Positions 11,268-19,467 of a stretch of 64,000 nucleotides of DNA are shown here, one piece after another; position 1 is the first letter of the stretch; the number at the start of each line of letters is the position of its first letter. The notes beneath the pieces were generated by a model. It ran no database searches. It had not been told where the DNA came from and saw nothing but the letters and a program-made list of their open reading frames with translations. The position numbers and the translations under genes are program-made. The DNA is taken from contig CAIJLV010000010.1 of the NCBI GenBank assembly GCA_903821635.1, forward strand, positions 1 to 64,000, read 5' to 3'. Source of the stretch: an uncultured Verrucomicrobiota bacterium (GTDB lineage Bacteria; Verrucomicrobiota; Verrucomicrobiia; Limisphaerales; UBA9464).

Positions 11268-11627
11268 ATGACTGAAACCGCCACCGCTCCCGGCACCGAT
11301 ACGTTGATCACGTTGACCGAAAGCGCCGCCCGCCAAATCACCACCATGCTGGCCACCGACTCCGAAAACGCCGGAAAAAATCTCCGCGTGTTCGTGGAAG
11401 CCGGCGGCTGTTCCGGGCTCCAATACGGCATGGTTTTCGACGAAAAGCGCGACGACGACGTGGCGGCTGAATTCCACGGCGTTCAAGTGCTCGTGGACCC
11501 GTTTTCCGCCAACTACATGCGCGGGGCGACGATTGATTTCAGCGAAGATCTGAGCGGCGGCGGTTTCAAGATCAACAACCCCACCGCCCACAGCTCCTGT
11601 GGGTGTGGCAAGTCGTTCACCGCCTGA
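11268..11627 (+). CDS. erpA: A-type iron-sulfur cluster carrier (ErpA/IscA/SufA family)
   Basis: 119 residues of the HesB/IscA fold, which hold and pass Fe-S clusters to apo-proteins. The three ligand cysteines are present: C48 in GGCSG, and C111 and C113 in SCGCGKSF. ErpA, IscA and SufA cannot be separated by these motifs; erpA is the usual name for a stand-alone copy. No isc or suf genes are next to it. A strong terminator follows at 11653. The neighbouring hemW product is a [4Fe-4S] enzyme, though the two genes converge. Confidence 0.92.
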   Translation: MTETATAPGTDTLITLTESAARQITTMLATDSENAGKNLRVFVEAGGCSGLQYGMVFDEKRDDDVAAEFHGVQVLVDPFSANYMRGATIDFSEDLSGGGFKINNPTAHSSCGCGKSFTA

Positions 11628-11652
11628 TTTCCCCTCCCGACCGCGGATCCCC

Positions 11653-11682
11653 AAGCCGGCTGCCCTCGCAGCCGGCTTTTTT
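11653..11682 (+). terminator. Rho-independent terminator after the erpA-like gene
   Basis: A perfect 10-base stem aagccggctg/cagccggctt with a six-base loop (ccctcg) runs into six T residues. It serves the plus strand; read on the minus strand there is no T tract for hemW. Confidence 0.9.
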
Positions 11683-11699
11683 GTGGGTTCAACCCACCC

Positions 11700-12890
11700 T
11701 CAACACTCCCCTTCCAACCGCAGGAACCGCTCCGCCGCTGTATCCGCGAAGCGCAGACCCGCCCGGGTCAGGTGAAAACGTTCCTCCGTTTCAGCCGCCC
11801 AACCCCGCGCGATCAAGTCGTCCATCTCCGTCCGCCAGCCGGTCGCCAGCGAAAAACCGGTGCGCTCCGTGAACTCGGCAAAACCCCACCCGCGGTTCAT
11901 GCGCAGGCCGAAGGCCGCCAATTCGCCGGCCCGCTGCGCTGGAGCGAGTGCTTCGGCCAGTTCCTTCGCCCGGCGCCCCTTCTCCACCTGCTCACAGTAG
12001 AGCGTCGTGTTGGACCAGTTTTTCGCGCGCAGGCCCCGGACATATTCGCTCGCGCTCGGTCCCAAGCCATAACTGTCGAGCCCCCGCCAGTAGCCGACGT
12101 TGTGGCGGCACGCATAGGCGGGCAGGTCCAGGGACAGGGTTTGCCCCGCGCCGCCTTGACCGGGCGCATTCGCCGGCTGGTCCCGAGCAAAGTTCGCGAT
12201 TTCGTATTGTCGGAAGCCCGCTGCCCCACTGCGGTCGATCAAGGTCTCAAACAAGTCGCAGGCCAGCGCTTCATCCACGTCAAATTCGCCGGCCTTTAAC
12301 TGCGCGAACAGCGGCGTGTCTTCTTCGTAGATCACTTCGTAGCTGCTCAAATGCTCGGACCCGAGCGCCAACGCCTCGGTCAGCGTCTGCTCCCAATGCA
12401 CCCGCGTTTGCCCGGGGATCGCGAACATCAAGTCCACGTTCACATTGTCGAAGCCGGCGGCGCGGAGCGTATCGAAACTACGGAAGACCTGCTCGCGCGT
12501 GTGAATACGCCCCAGGCGTTCCAAGAGTCCTTCGTCGAGCGACTGCACGCCCATGGAGATGCGGTTGACGCCGAAATCCCGCAGTAACTTCGCCTTGTCC
12601 GCCGACACCGTGGCCGGATTGCACTCGACGGTCCACTCGGCCGCCCCGAGGAGATTCAGTCGCTGCATAGCGCCTAAGACAGTTTCCCACTGTTTCAGCG
12701 TGAGCAGCGACGGCGTGCCGCCGCCGAAAAACACCGTCTCCGGCCGGCAATCCGGCGCGATCAACTCCATTTCCCGCACTAGTGCGGCGACGTAGCGGTT
12801 CACCACGTCGCCGGAGGGCGGGGCCGAATAAAAGGCGCAATATTCGCACTTGTGCGCGCAGAACGGCACATGGACGTAAAGGCTGCGCAC
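11700..12890 (-). CDS. hemW: Radical SAM haem chaperone HemW (coproporphyrinogen III oxidase-like)
   Basis: 396 residues. C11-x3-C15-x2-C18-x-F in FCAHKCEYCAF is the HemW form of the radical-SAM cluster motif; true HemN has CxxxCxxCxC. FFGGGTPSLL and the run NRISMGVQSLDEGLLERLGR are further family marks. HemW binds haem and helps load it into haem proteins. The GTG at 12890 is chosen because GGAG lies eight bases upstream and the first residues (VRSLYVHVPFC) are typical. The open frame to 13010 would need a TTG and adds a non-conserved leader. Confidence 0.92.
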   Translation of the reverse strand: MRSLYVHVPFCAHKCEYCAFYSAPPSGDVVNRYVAALVREMELIAPDCRPETVFFGGGTPSLLTLKQWETVLGAMQRLNLLGAAEWTVECNPATVSADKAKLLRDFGVNRISMGVQSLDEGLLERLGRIHTREQVFRSFDTLRAAGFDNVNVDLMFAIPGQTRVHWEQTLTEALALGSEHLSSYEVIYEEDTPLFAQLKAGEFDVDEALACDLFETLIDRSGAAGFRQYEIANFARDQPANAPGQGGAGQTLSLDLPAYACRHNVGYWRGLDSYGLGPSASEYVRGLRAKNWSNTTLYCEQVEKGRRAKELAEALAPAQRAGELAAFGLRMNRGWGFAEFTERTGFSLATGWRTEMDDLIARGWAAETEERFHLTRAGLRFADTAAERFLRLEGEC

Positions 12891-13210
12891 GGGCACCGCT
12901 CCGGGCGAGATGCTCGGGCCAGCGGTCAGCCAGCGCACGGGCGCGGCCAGAGAATCGGTAGGGGTTCCGCTCAAGGCCGCGGAGTCTGGCAGGCGGCCAC
13001 CGCAGGGCAATGTTGGAGCTCAACCTCGTGCCGCAGGTCGCCCCGCGAGCCCGCCCCGGGGCGAGCCCCCAAGCCCACGGCCAGTCGGGCTTGCTACCCG
13101 GGTGGATCCCCTTGGCGGCGCCCGGTTTTCGTCACTTTAATCGGCCCAGTGATTGCGCCGCCCGGCGAACCTCGCCTACGATCGCCAACGTCACGCCGGA
13201 CGTTCCCTTC
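12891..13210. other. Divergent intergenic region, hemW / coiled-coil gene
   Basis: 320 bases between divergent starts. Apart from a GC palindrome (gccccggggc, about 13054) nothing clear is seen. Open frames across it are extensions of the flanking genes. Confidence 0.55.
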
Positions 13211-14683
13211 ATGAGCACACTGATCGCCCAACATCCGTTCCTGTGGCTGATTGCCGCCTTCCTTCTGGGCCTCCTCGTCAAATGGCTGCTCGACCTCTTC
13301 TTCCTGCGGGAAGACCGCGAGCGCATGGAGTCGTTGGCGCGCAAGACCAAGGAGGAACTGGAGTCCGAACGCTTCGGCCACAATCGCCTGCAAAACGACT
13401 TCAAAGCCCGCGGCACAGAACTCGATCAGGCGCAAAAAGGCCGCGCCCTCGCGGAGTCCCTGCTCACCGCGACCAAGACCCGGCTGGCCGAAACCGAGAC
13501 CGCTCTCGCCACGGCGCGCCAAACGGCGATCGAACTGGAGTCCACTTTGACCGACACCCAGCGGCAACTGGAGGAGACGCGCGGTGAAACGGTCGAGCTG
13601 CGCGCTCAAAACGGCGCCCTCGGTCTGCGCCTAGTCGCCGCTGAAGCCCAGGCTGAGACCCACGCCGGGGCCGCAACCGAGCTGCGCCAAGAGCTGGCTC
13701 GGGTCGAGGGTGAAGCCAGCGATGCCCAGGCTCAAGTCACCCGGTTGGAACGCGATCTCCAAGCGCAACTTACGAAAGCCTCAGCGTTGGAAGCCGACCT
13801 GAACGTCGCCTTGCAGGGACAGTCCGCGGCGCAGGCATCGCTCAACGAAACGCAGGGCGCACTCCGACAAGTCCAAGAGCACTTGGCCGACCTGTCCCGA
13901 CGGGCCACCCAAGCGGCCGGCGAGGCGGCGCTACAGGGGGAAACCCTCGTGGCTCGCGACCAGGAATTGCAGGCCGCCCGGGCAGAACAGGAGCGCTTGG
14001 AACAAGTCATCGCGGCCCAGACAGGCGGGCTCACCTCGCTCCAACTCGAAGCCCGCCAAGCGGCGGAACAGGTCAGCGAGACGCACGGCCTGCTGGCCAG
14101 CGTCGAGGCCGACAAGGCCGCCTTGGCCGCCCGCTGTGAGAAGCTCGAAACCGCCGCCCAAGATTCCCGGGCGGACGCCCAGGCGGCGGAACACAAACTC
14201 AAGGCGCGCATCGACGAAGTGAAGGAATTGGCCAATCAATTGGGCGAAGCCAGCGAAGAGCTGGCTGAACTGCGCAAGAAAGTGTCCCAACTTCAGGCCA
14301 ATTTCGAAGCCGCCACCGCGACCCGGCAAACCCTGGAACAGGAGGTGGCCCGCCTCGAAGCCACGGCGGCCAAACCGGCGCCAGAACCCAACTCAGACCA
14401 GGCAGGTGAACTCATTTCCCTGCGCGAAGAAGTCCAGGAATGGGAACGCGAGGTGTCCACGTGGAAGGGCAAGGCCGAGGAGCTCGAAGCCGAATTGCTG
14501 GCCACGTCCCGCGCCCACCGCGAACTGGAGGCGGAAGCGGAACGGCTGCGTTCCAGCAGCGCTTCCGGCGGGGCCGATGACGCGTTGTTGGCGGAACTCG
14601 AAGTGATGACCCGCGAACGCAACGAGCTCGCAGCCGAACTGGCCGGGCTGAAGGCCCAGTCCAACGACCACGAGGACAACTGA
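13211..14683 (+). CDS. Membrane-anchored long coiled-coil protein, unknown function
   Basis: 490 residues. One hydrophobic segment near the N-terminus (residues 9-31, FLWLIAAFLLGLLVKWLLDLF) is followed by a charged stretch, and the rest is almost pure heptad-like helix rich in Glu, Ala, Gln and Leu. A long rod in the cytoplasm, or in the periplasm if inverted, is expected. No enzyme motif is seen. ATG at 13211 gives the membrane helix at the very start; the open frame upstream (from 13010) is not convincing. Its stop codon overlaps the next ATG by one base, so it is likely co-translated with the Ig-like membrane protein downstream. Envelope organisation or scaffolding is a guess. Confidence 0.8.
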   Translation: MSTLIAQHPFLWLIAAFLLGLLVKWLLDLFFLREDRERMESLARKTKEELESERFGHNRLQNDFKARGTELDQAQKGRALAESLLTATKTRLAETETALATARQTAIELESTLTDTQRQLEETRGETVELRAQNGALGLRLVAAEAQAETHAGAATELRQELARVEGEASDAQAQVTRLERDLQAQLTKASALEADLNVALQGQSAAQASLNETQGALRQVQEHLADLSRRATQAAGEAALQGETLVARDQELQAARAEQERLEQVIAAQTGGLTSLQLEARQAAEQVSETHGLLASVEADKAALAARCEKLETAAQDSRADAQAAEHKLKARIDEVKELANQLGEASEELAELRKKVSQLQANFEAATATRQTLEQEVARLEATAAKPAPEPNSDQAGELISLREEVQEWEREVSTWKGKAEELEAELLATSRAHRELEAEAERLRSSSASGGADDALLAELEVMTRERNELAAELAGLKAQSNDHEDN

Positions 14684-15177
14684 TGTTTCGCGACGGCAAA
14701 CCCCGCTATTGGATCCCAGGCTACGACGGCGCCTTTCTCGTCGTGCCGCTGCTGTTGGCCGCGGTGATTGGCGGCCTAGTCTGGCTGCCCAAACCACCGC
14801 CGGTGCGCCAAAACGTGACCGCCGTGCCCCCCCGGCCAATGCTGCCCCCGGTCATCCTAGAGCCGCCGCCCGGCAGCCTCGTGACGGCCAATGAAGCCTT
14901 CACGATCAGCGGTTCGGCGGAACCCGGCAGCGTGGTTCGGCTCAACTATTTCCTGAACGGAGTGGATGTTTTGCTCGCCGAACAACCCTACGCGACGAAC
15001 GGGGTCTGGGCCTTCAGCCTCAATCGCCTCCAACCCGGGGCTCATACCTTTCGCGCTTCCTCCTTCCTCGCCGGGCGGACCCTGATGTCCGGCGAAATCA
15101 CCTATCTCGCCAAGGTGAAGCCGCGCCCCCCCGCGGCCAAGCGGCCGGCGGCCACCCCGCCAGCCAAGAAACGCTGA
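14683..15177 (+). CDS. Membrane-anchored Ig-like domain protein, unknown function
   Basis: 164 residues: an N-terminal membrane helix (about 17-35), a proline-rich linker, and one Ig-like beta-sandwich (about 55-150; SLVTANEAFTISGSAEPGSV, then GVWAFSLNRLQPGAHTF) of the bacterial 'Ig-like' type. A basic Pro/Ala/Lys tail (PPAAKRPAATPPAKKR) ends it. It starts on the last base of the preceding coiled-coil gene's stop (TGATG), which suggests the two membrane proteins work together. Confidence 0.75.
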   Translation: MFRDGKPRYWIPGYDGAFLVVPLLLAAVIGGLVWLPKPPPVRQNVTAVPPRPMLPPVILEPPPGSLVTANEAFTISGSAEPGSVVRLNYFLNGVDVLLAEQPYATNGVWAFSLNRLQPGAHTFRASSFLAGRTLMSGEITYLAKVKPRPPAAKRPAATPPAKKR

Positions 15178-15245
15178 CTTCAGTTTCACGGCCTCACCCG
15201 GTTGACGCGCCGGACTCCCGCCGTGATGCTCGCCGCCTTTCACCC

Positions 15246-15806
15246 ATGAGTGGTTCAAATCCAGTCGCGGCGCTTTTCTGCCGCCACGTCAGCACGCCCG
15301 AGCCGCCCGAGCTCGGGGCGGGACCACGACTTGGGGTCCGTCCGCGCCGCGACTTGGAAGGCCAGTTGGATTCGTTCTTCGCCGAACACCACGTCGAGCC
15401 CGCGGCGGCGCTCCGCCTGCGCGCCCTCGGCCTGCTCTACCACGACCACCACGATCCCGCCCACGACATCGTGCAGGATCTCACCGACCGTGACGGTGCC
15501 CTGATCCACGCCATCCTGCACCGGCGCGAACCGGATTACTGGAACGCCAAGTATTGGTTTCGGCGCACCGATGCGCACCCGATTTACCTGATGCTGGGTC
15601 ACCGGCTCAACACCTTGACCGGTGGACCGGAAGCGGCCGAGTGGGCGCGCCAACTGGTTTTGCCGGGTTCGTTTGATCCCTTTGCGTTCGTCGATCTCTG
15701 CGAACAGGTCGCCCGCCAACCCCTGGATGATCCGCACGTCGCTTGGCTGCGTCGCGTGCAGCACGCCGAGTTCGAGGCGGTCGCCCACCACCTGCTCCCC
15801 GCGTGA
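15246..15806 (+). CDS. Hypothetical protein, His-rich helical
   Basis: 186 residues that match no family I recognise. The central part is rich in His and acidic residues (LLYHDHHDPAHDIVQDL; HAILHRREPDYWNAKYWFRR), which could form a metal site, and no signal or membrane segment is present. The first ~35 residues look poorly ordered, so the true start may be later. Its TGA overlaps the next gene's GTG start (GTGA), indicating an operon with the AEC carrier. Confidence 0.7.
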   Translation: MSGSNPVAALFCRHVSTPEPPELGAGPRLGVRPRRDLEGQLDSFFAEHHVEPAAALRLRALGLLYHDHHDPAHDIVQDLTDRDGALIHAILHRREPDYWNAKYWFRRTDAHPIYLMLGHRLNTLTGGPEAAEWARQLVLPGSFDPFAFVDLCEQVARQPLDDPHVAWLRRVQHAEFEAVAHHLLPA

Positions 15807-16747
15807 ACGACACCCAGACGGTGCTCGCCGCGGTCCTGCCGGTCTTCTGCCTCGCCGCGATCGGGGCCGGGTTGCGCAAGGTCGAATGGCTCACCGAAGA
15901 GGCGGACGCCAGCTTGATGCGGGTCGTGGTCAACGTGCTCACGCCGGCGCTGATCCTCGACAAGGTCCTCGGCAACACCGCGCTACGCCGCCCCGAAAAC
16001 CTCTTTCTGCCCCCGATCTTGGGCTTCGTCGGCGTGTTGCTCGGCGTCTGGATCGCGTGGTTGGTGCGCCGGCACGCCGCACCGGGCGCGGACGTCATCC
16101 AACGCACCTTCGCCTCGGCGACCGGCATCCAAAACTACGGTTACGTGCCGCTCCCGCTCATTCTGGAACTGTTCCCCGGGGATACCGCCGGCGTGCTGTT
16201 CGTCCATAACCTTGGGGTGGATGTCGCCCTCTGGACGGTCTGCCTGATCGCCCTCGGGCACGGCGGCGCGCGCGAATGGCGCAAGCTCCTGAATCCGCCC
16301 CTGCTCTCCATCGTCGCCGCGCTGGGGTTAAACGCCTTGGGCGCGAACGACTGGTTGCCCGTGTTTGGCCGGCGAACGGCCCACATGCTGGGCGAATGCT
16401 GCTTCCCCCTCGCGCTCATTCTCATCGGGGCCACCATGGCGGATTCCCTGCGCGAATTACGCCAAGGTCTGGGCGTGCGGTTGAGCGTGTGGACCTGTGC
16501 CTTGCGCCTCGCCCTGATCCCCGCGCTGCTGTTGTTGATCGCCCACTTTGTGCCCGCCTCACGCGAACTCAAACAAGTGCTGGTAGTCGAAGCCGCCATG
16601 CCGGCGGCGGTCTTCCCGATCATGCTAGCCCGGCATTACGGCGGCGACCCGGCCACGGCCATCCGCATTGTGCTGGCCACGTCGATGGTCGGTTTCATCA
16701 CCATTCCTTTTTGGCTGCGAATCGGGCTCCAAGCGGTGGGCTTGTAA
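15803..16747 (+). CDS. AEC (auxin efflux carrier) family transporter
   Basis: 314 residues with about ten hydrophobic helices. The N-terminal ten (VLPVFCLAAIGAGLRKVEWL) and the two halves each ending in a conserved region (SATGIQNYGYVPLPL; VEAAMPAAVFPIMLARHYGG) fit the AEC family, which exports organic acids and amino acids in bacteria. The GTG start overlaps the previous stop. The open frame from 15743 lies inside the previous gene. The stop is 16 bases from the end of the convergent subtilase gene. Confidence 0.85.
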   Translation: MNDTQTVLAAVLPVFCLAAIGAGLRKVEWLTEEADASLMRVVVNVLTPALILDKVLGNTALRRPENLFLPPILGFVGVLLGVWIAWLVRRHAAPGADVIQRTFASATGIQNYGYVPLPLILELFPGDTAGVLFVHNLGVDVALWTVCLIALGHGGAREWRKLLNPPLLSIVAALGLNALGANDWLPVFGRRTAHMLGECCFPLALILIGATMADSLRELRQGLGVRLSVWTCALRLALIPALLLLIAHFVPASRELKQVLVVEAAMPAAVFPIMLARHYGGDPATAIRIVLATSMVGFITIPFWLRIGLQAVGL

Positions 16748-16763
16748 AATTCCCGCCGGCCAG

Positions 16764-19400
16764 TCAATGCGGGCGCACCACGCGGAAGAACGCGTTGGTG
16801 CCGGGCGCAAAATAATATGCAGCCTCCGGGAACTGGCCCGGCACTACCACTTGGCTCCACGGCCCGGCCGGCTGGGCCGCCAGCCCGACTTCATACGAGG
16901 TGCCCGCCGTCGCCGGCCAGGCCACCCGGAGAGCCTTCGCCTGCACGGTGAGCTCCGCGGCAAAGGGCACGTTGGCGGCGGTGGGCGGGCTGCCCTGCAA
17001 CTGTTCCGCCGCGTTGTTCCAGCCATCCGCATCCGGGTCCTCGCGGGGGCCCCACCCGAGGTCGCCAAACCAATGCCGCTCCCAAGCATCGTCCAAACCG
17101 TCGGCGTCCGTGTCGGTCACCGGCACGCCGTCGAGCAGCAACTCCGCCTCCTCCAACGTCCCGACGGAACCCGCACCCAAACCAATGTCGGTCACGGCCA
17201 GCGTCCATGCCCCAACGCTGCTTTCGCCCAAATGGTGGGTGGAGGCGTAAGTCCACTCGGCCAACGGCGCCGACTCCACCGTGCCGGGCCGTTGCAACAG
17301 ACTGACCGTGCCGGCGGGCGAACGCAGCGTGACCCGCAAATCGCCTTGGCGAGGGTGTTGCCAGCGGACCCGCAGACGGACGTGTTCCACCAGCAGGGCC
17401 TCGGGCACCCAAAACGTGCGGGTCGCCGACTCCAGCGCCAACTGCACCCGGACGCTCGCATTCGTGGCGACCCAAGCGCGCAAAGCCTTCCCGGCGTCGA
17501 AGCCGATGCCGGCGGCCGGCAGCGTGGTAAAATCCGTATCGAGCATCAGCACGCGCTCGTCGGTGCCGGTATCGTTGGCGAGCACGACCAACGCCGCCCC
17601 CGCCTCGGCCGCATTTTTTAGCTTTTGGGCAAAGGTGCCGCCGCCGCGCTCCAATAACGCCGCGCCCCCATTCAAGGGCGACAGCGGGGCGAGGTTGCCC
17701 AAACCCCGGTCCACGAGCGGAACTGCCGCGGTGGGCGCGTCCGGATACCGGCCGGTTCCGCCCGTGGCGGGCAGGCTGCGCAGGGCCTCGGGCACGCCTT
17801 CGCCCGTGATTAAGACCCGGAACCCTTGGTCGGGAATGGCCGTGCGGCTCAGGTCAGCATAGCGGTGCCGAACGGGCGCCGGCCGGTTACTCCAAGTCTG
17901 CGCCAGCCGCACCGCCGCGCCGGCGTTGACGACGCCGAAGCCGGTGTTGTGGCTGACTCCAAACCCGGCGCCATTCGTGACGGAGTCCGGGTCCGTGCGG
18001 TCCACCTGCCGCGCGGACAACGCCAACACCTGCTGCACATCCCGCCAGCCGAGCTGCGGATTCGCCGACAAGACCAGCGCCACCACGCCGGACACGATCG
18101 GGGCCGCCGCCGAGGTCCCAATGAAGCCATTCACGCCCGAAAGATAATCGGCCAACACCGGGTTCGCCGGATCGACGAACCGATTGTCGCCGTTCTTGCC
18201 CTGAGGATCCGTCGTGAACAACCCTTCGAAACCACTCGTGCTGTCGCCCCCGGGCGCCGCCACGAGCAGACACGCCCCCGGCGTGCTGTAACTGGCCACC
18301 CGCCCATCGGAGCGCACGGCCCCGACGGTGATGTGAAACAGATCATTGGCGTAGGCATCGAGATTCGAGTCACCCACACCCGCCAGAAAATTGTAGTCTT
18401 GGAAGCGCGTGTTGCCGGCCGACCGCACAAAAATCACGCCCCGGCCGCCGCGGCCCCGGGTGAGCGAATCCCTCACGGCAAGCGACTGCACCGCGGGCAT
18501 TTCCAAGCAGAGAAAGTCCGAATTGCCCCACGAATGGTTCTGAATGCTCACCGTGTCGCGTTCATACGCAAACACTGACGCCAGGCCCGCGTCGTCCGGC
18601 ATGGAGTCATCTGAATTGAACAACACCAACGCCGCCAAGCCCGCCGCCGGCGCCACGCCGCTCACGCCCAAGCCGTTGCCGCCCCGCGCCGCAATGGTGC
18701 CCGCGACCGCCGTGCCGTGGTAAAACGAGGTCCGCGGATGCGCCCCTGAGCTGGAGTCGGTGAAAAAATTGTGGCTCGGCCCGGTGAGGTTCGCCGCCAA
18801 GTCGGGATGCGTCAGGTCGAAGCCGTCGTCGCCGACTCCAATGACTACGCCTTCGCCGCGGGTGATCGCCCAGGCCCCGCGCGCATTCACCGTCGCCGCC
18901 GGAGCGAAAGCTCCGCTGAGCGGTTCCGGCGGATCCAAGTGCGCCTGCTGCGGGTAAAACGGGTCGTTCGGCGCCGCGGCATAAGCCCGATGCCGGCGGG
19001 CGGCGCCGCGGGCGGCCGGCCGGGCAAACTCGACCTCCGGCTGCGCGGCGAGCGTGGCGGCGGCTTGCAGGGCGGCACGCGGCGTCGGGAACCCGACCAC
19101 CACGGTGCGCTCATCCACGAGCAAACGGGCGGAGTCACCGGCTTGCTGCAGAAAGGCGGTCGCGGCCGCCACTCCATGAAATCGCACGACCAACCGACGG
19201 CCAAATTCCACCGGCCGACCGCCGTCCCGGGATTGCGCCCGCAGCCAGTCGCCGGATTCGGCCAGGGCCGCCCGCGCCCCGACCGGCGGCGACGGCACTT
19301 CGTAGGTGCGCCACCGCGGTTCGCGCAACCACACCGGGTCTGCCAGGACCACGGTGGTCAGGAGCAACGCCCAAGCAAGGCGGGACGAAAGGACGAACAC
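16764..19400 (-). CDS. Secreted subtilisin-like serine protease (S8) with PA and P domains
   Basis: 878 residues with a GTG start and a signal peptide (LAWALLLTTVVLA). A pro-region is followed by an S8 catalytic domain with Asp191 (GVGDDGFD), His228 (YHGTAVAG) and Ser430 (GTSAAAPI). A PA-like domain follows (about 560-660, VPLVDRGLGNLAPL), then a kexin-type P/proprotein-convertase domain (about 670-760), and a Ca-binding type-3 / dockerin-like pair (DTDADGLDDAWE, DPDADGWNNAAE). A final beta-domain (SYEVGLAAQPAGPWSQV) may be a fibronectin-like or sorting domain. It is probably exported to degrade protein or process surface proteins. It lies 67 bases after lysS on the same strand. Confidence 0.9.
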   Translation of the reverse strand: MFVLSSRLAWALLLTTVVLADPVWLREPRWRTYEVPSPPVGARAALAESGDWLRAQSRDGGRPVEFGRRLVVRFHGVAAATAFLQQAGDSARLLVDERTVVVGFPTPRAALQAAATLAAQPEVEFARPAARGAARRHRAYAAAPNDPFYPQQAHLDPPEPLSGAFAPAATVNARGAWAITRGEGVVIGVGDDGFDLTHPDLAANLTGPSHNFFTDSSSGAHPRTSFYHGTAVAGTIAARGGNGLGVSGVAPAAGLAALVLFNSDDSMPDDAGLASVFAYERDTVSIQNHSWGNSDFLCLEMPAVQSLAVRDSLTRGRGGRGVIFVRSAGNTRFQDYNFLAGVGDSNLDAYANDLFHITVGAVRSDGRVASYSTPGACLLVAAPGGDSTSGFEGLFTTDPQGKNGDNRFVDPANPVLADYLSGVNGFIGTSAAAPIVSGVVALVLSANPQLGWRDVQQVLALSARQVDRTDPDSVTNGAGFGVSHNTGFGVVNAGAAVRLAQTWSNRPAPVRHRYADLSRTAIPDQGFRVLITGEGVPEALRSLPATGGTGRYPDAPTAAVPLVDRGLGNLAPLSPLNGGAALLERGGGTFAQKLKNAAEAGAALVVLANDTGTDERVLMLDTDFTTLPAAGIGFDAGKALRAWVATNASVRVQLALESATRTFWVPEALLVEHVRLRVRWQHPRQGDLRVTLRSPAGTVSLLQRPGTVESAPLAEWTYASTHHLGESSVGAWTLAVTDIGLGAGSVGTLEEAELLLDGVPVTDTDADGLDDAWERHWFGDLGWGPREDPDADGWNNAAEQLQGSPPTAANVPFAAELTVQAKALRVAWPATAGTSYEVGLAAQPAGPWSQVVVPGQFPEAAYYFAPGTNAFFRVVRPH

Positions 19401-19467
19401 ACCGCGAAGTTAACCAGCCAAACTGAAATGTCATGCCGGAGCCGCCGGCCGTGGCCGCGCCGGTCGC

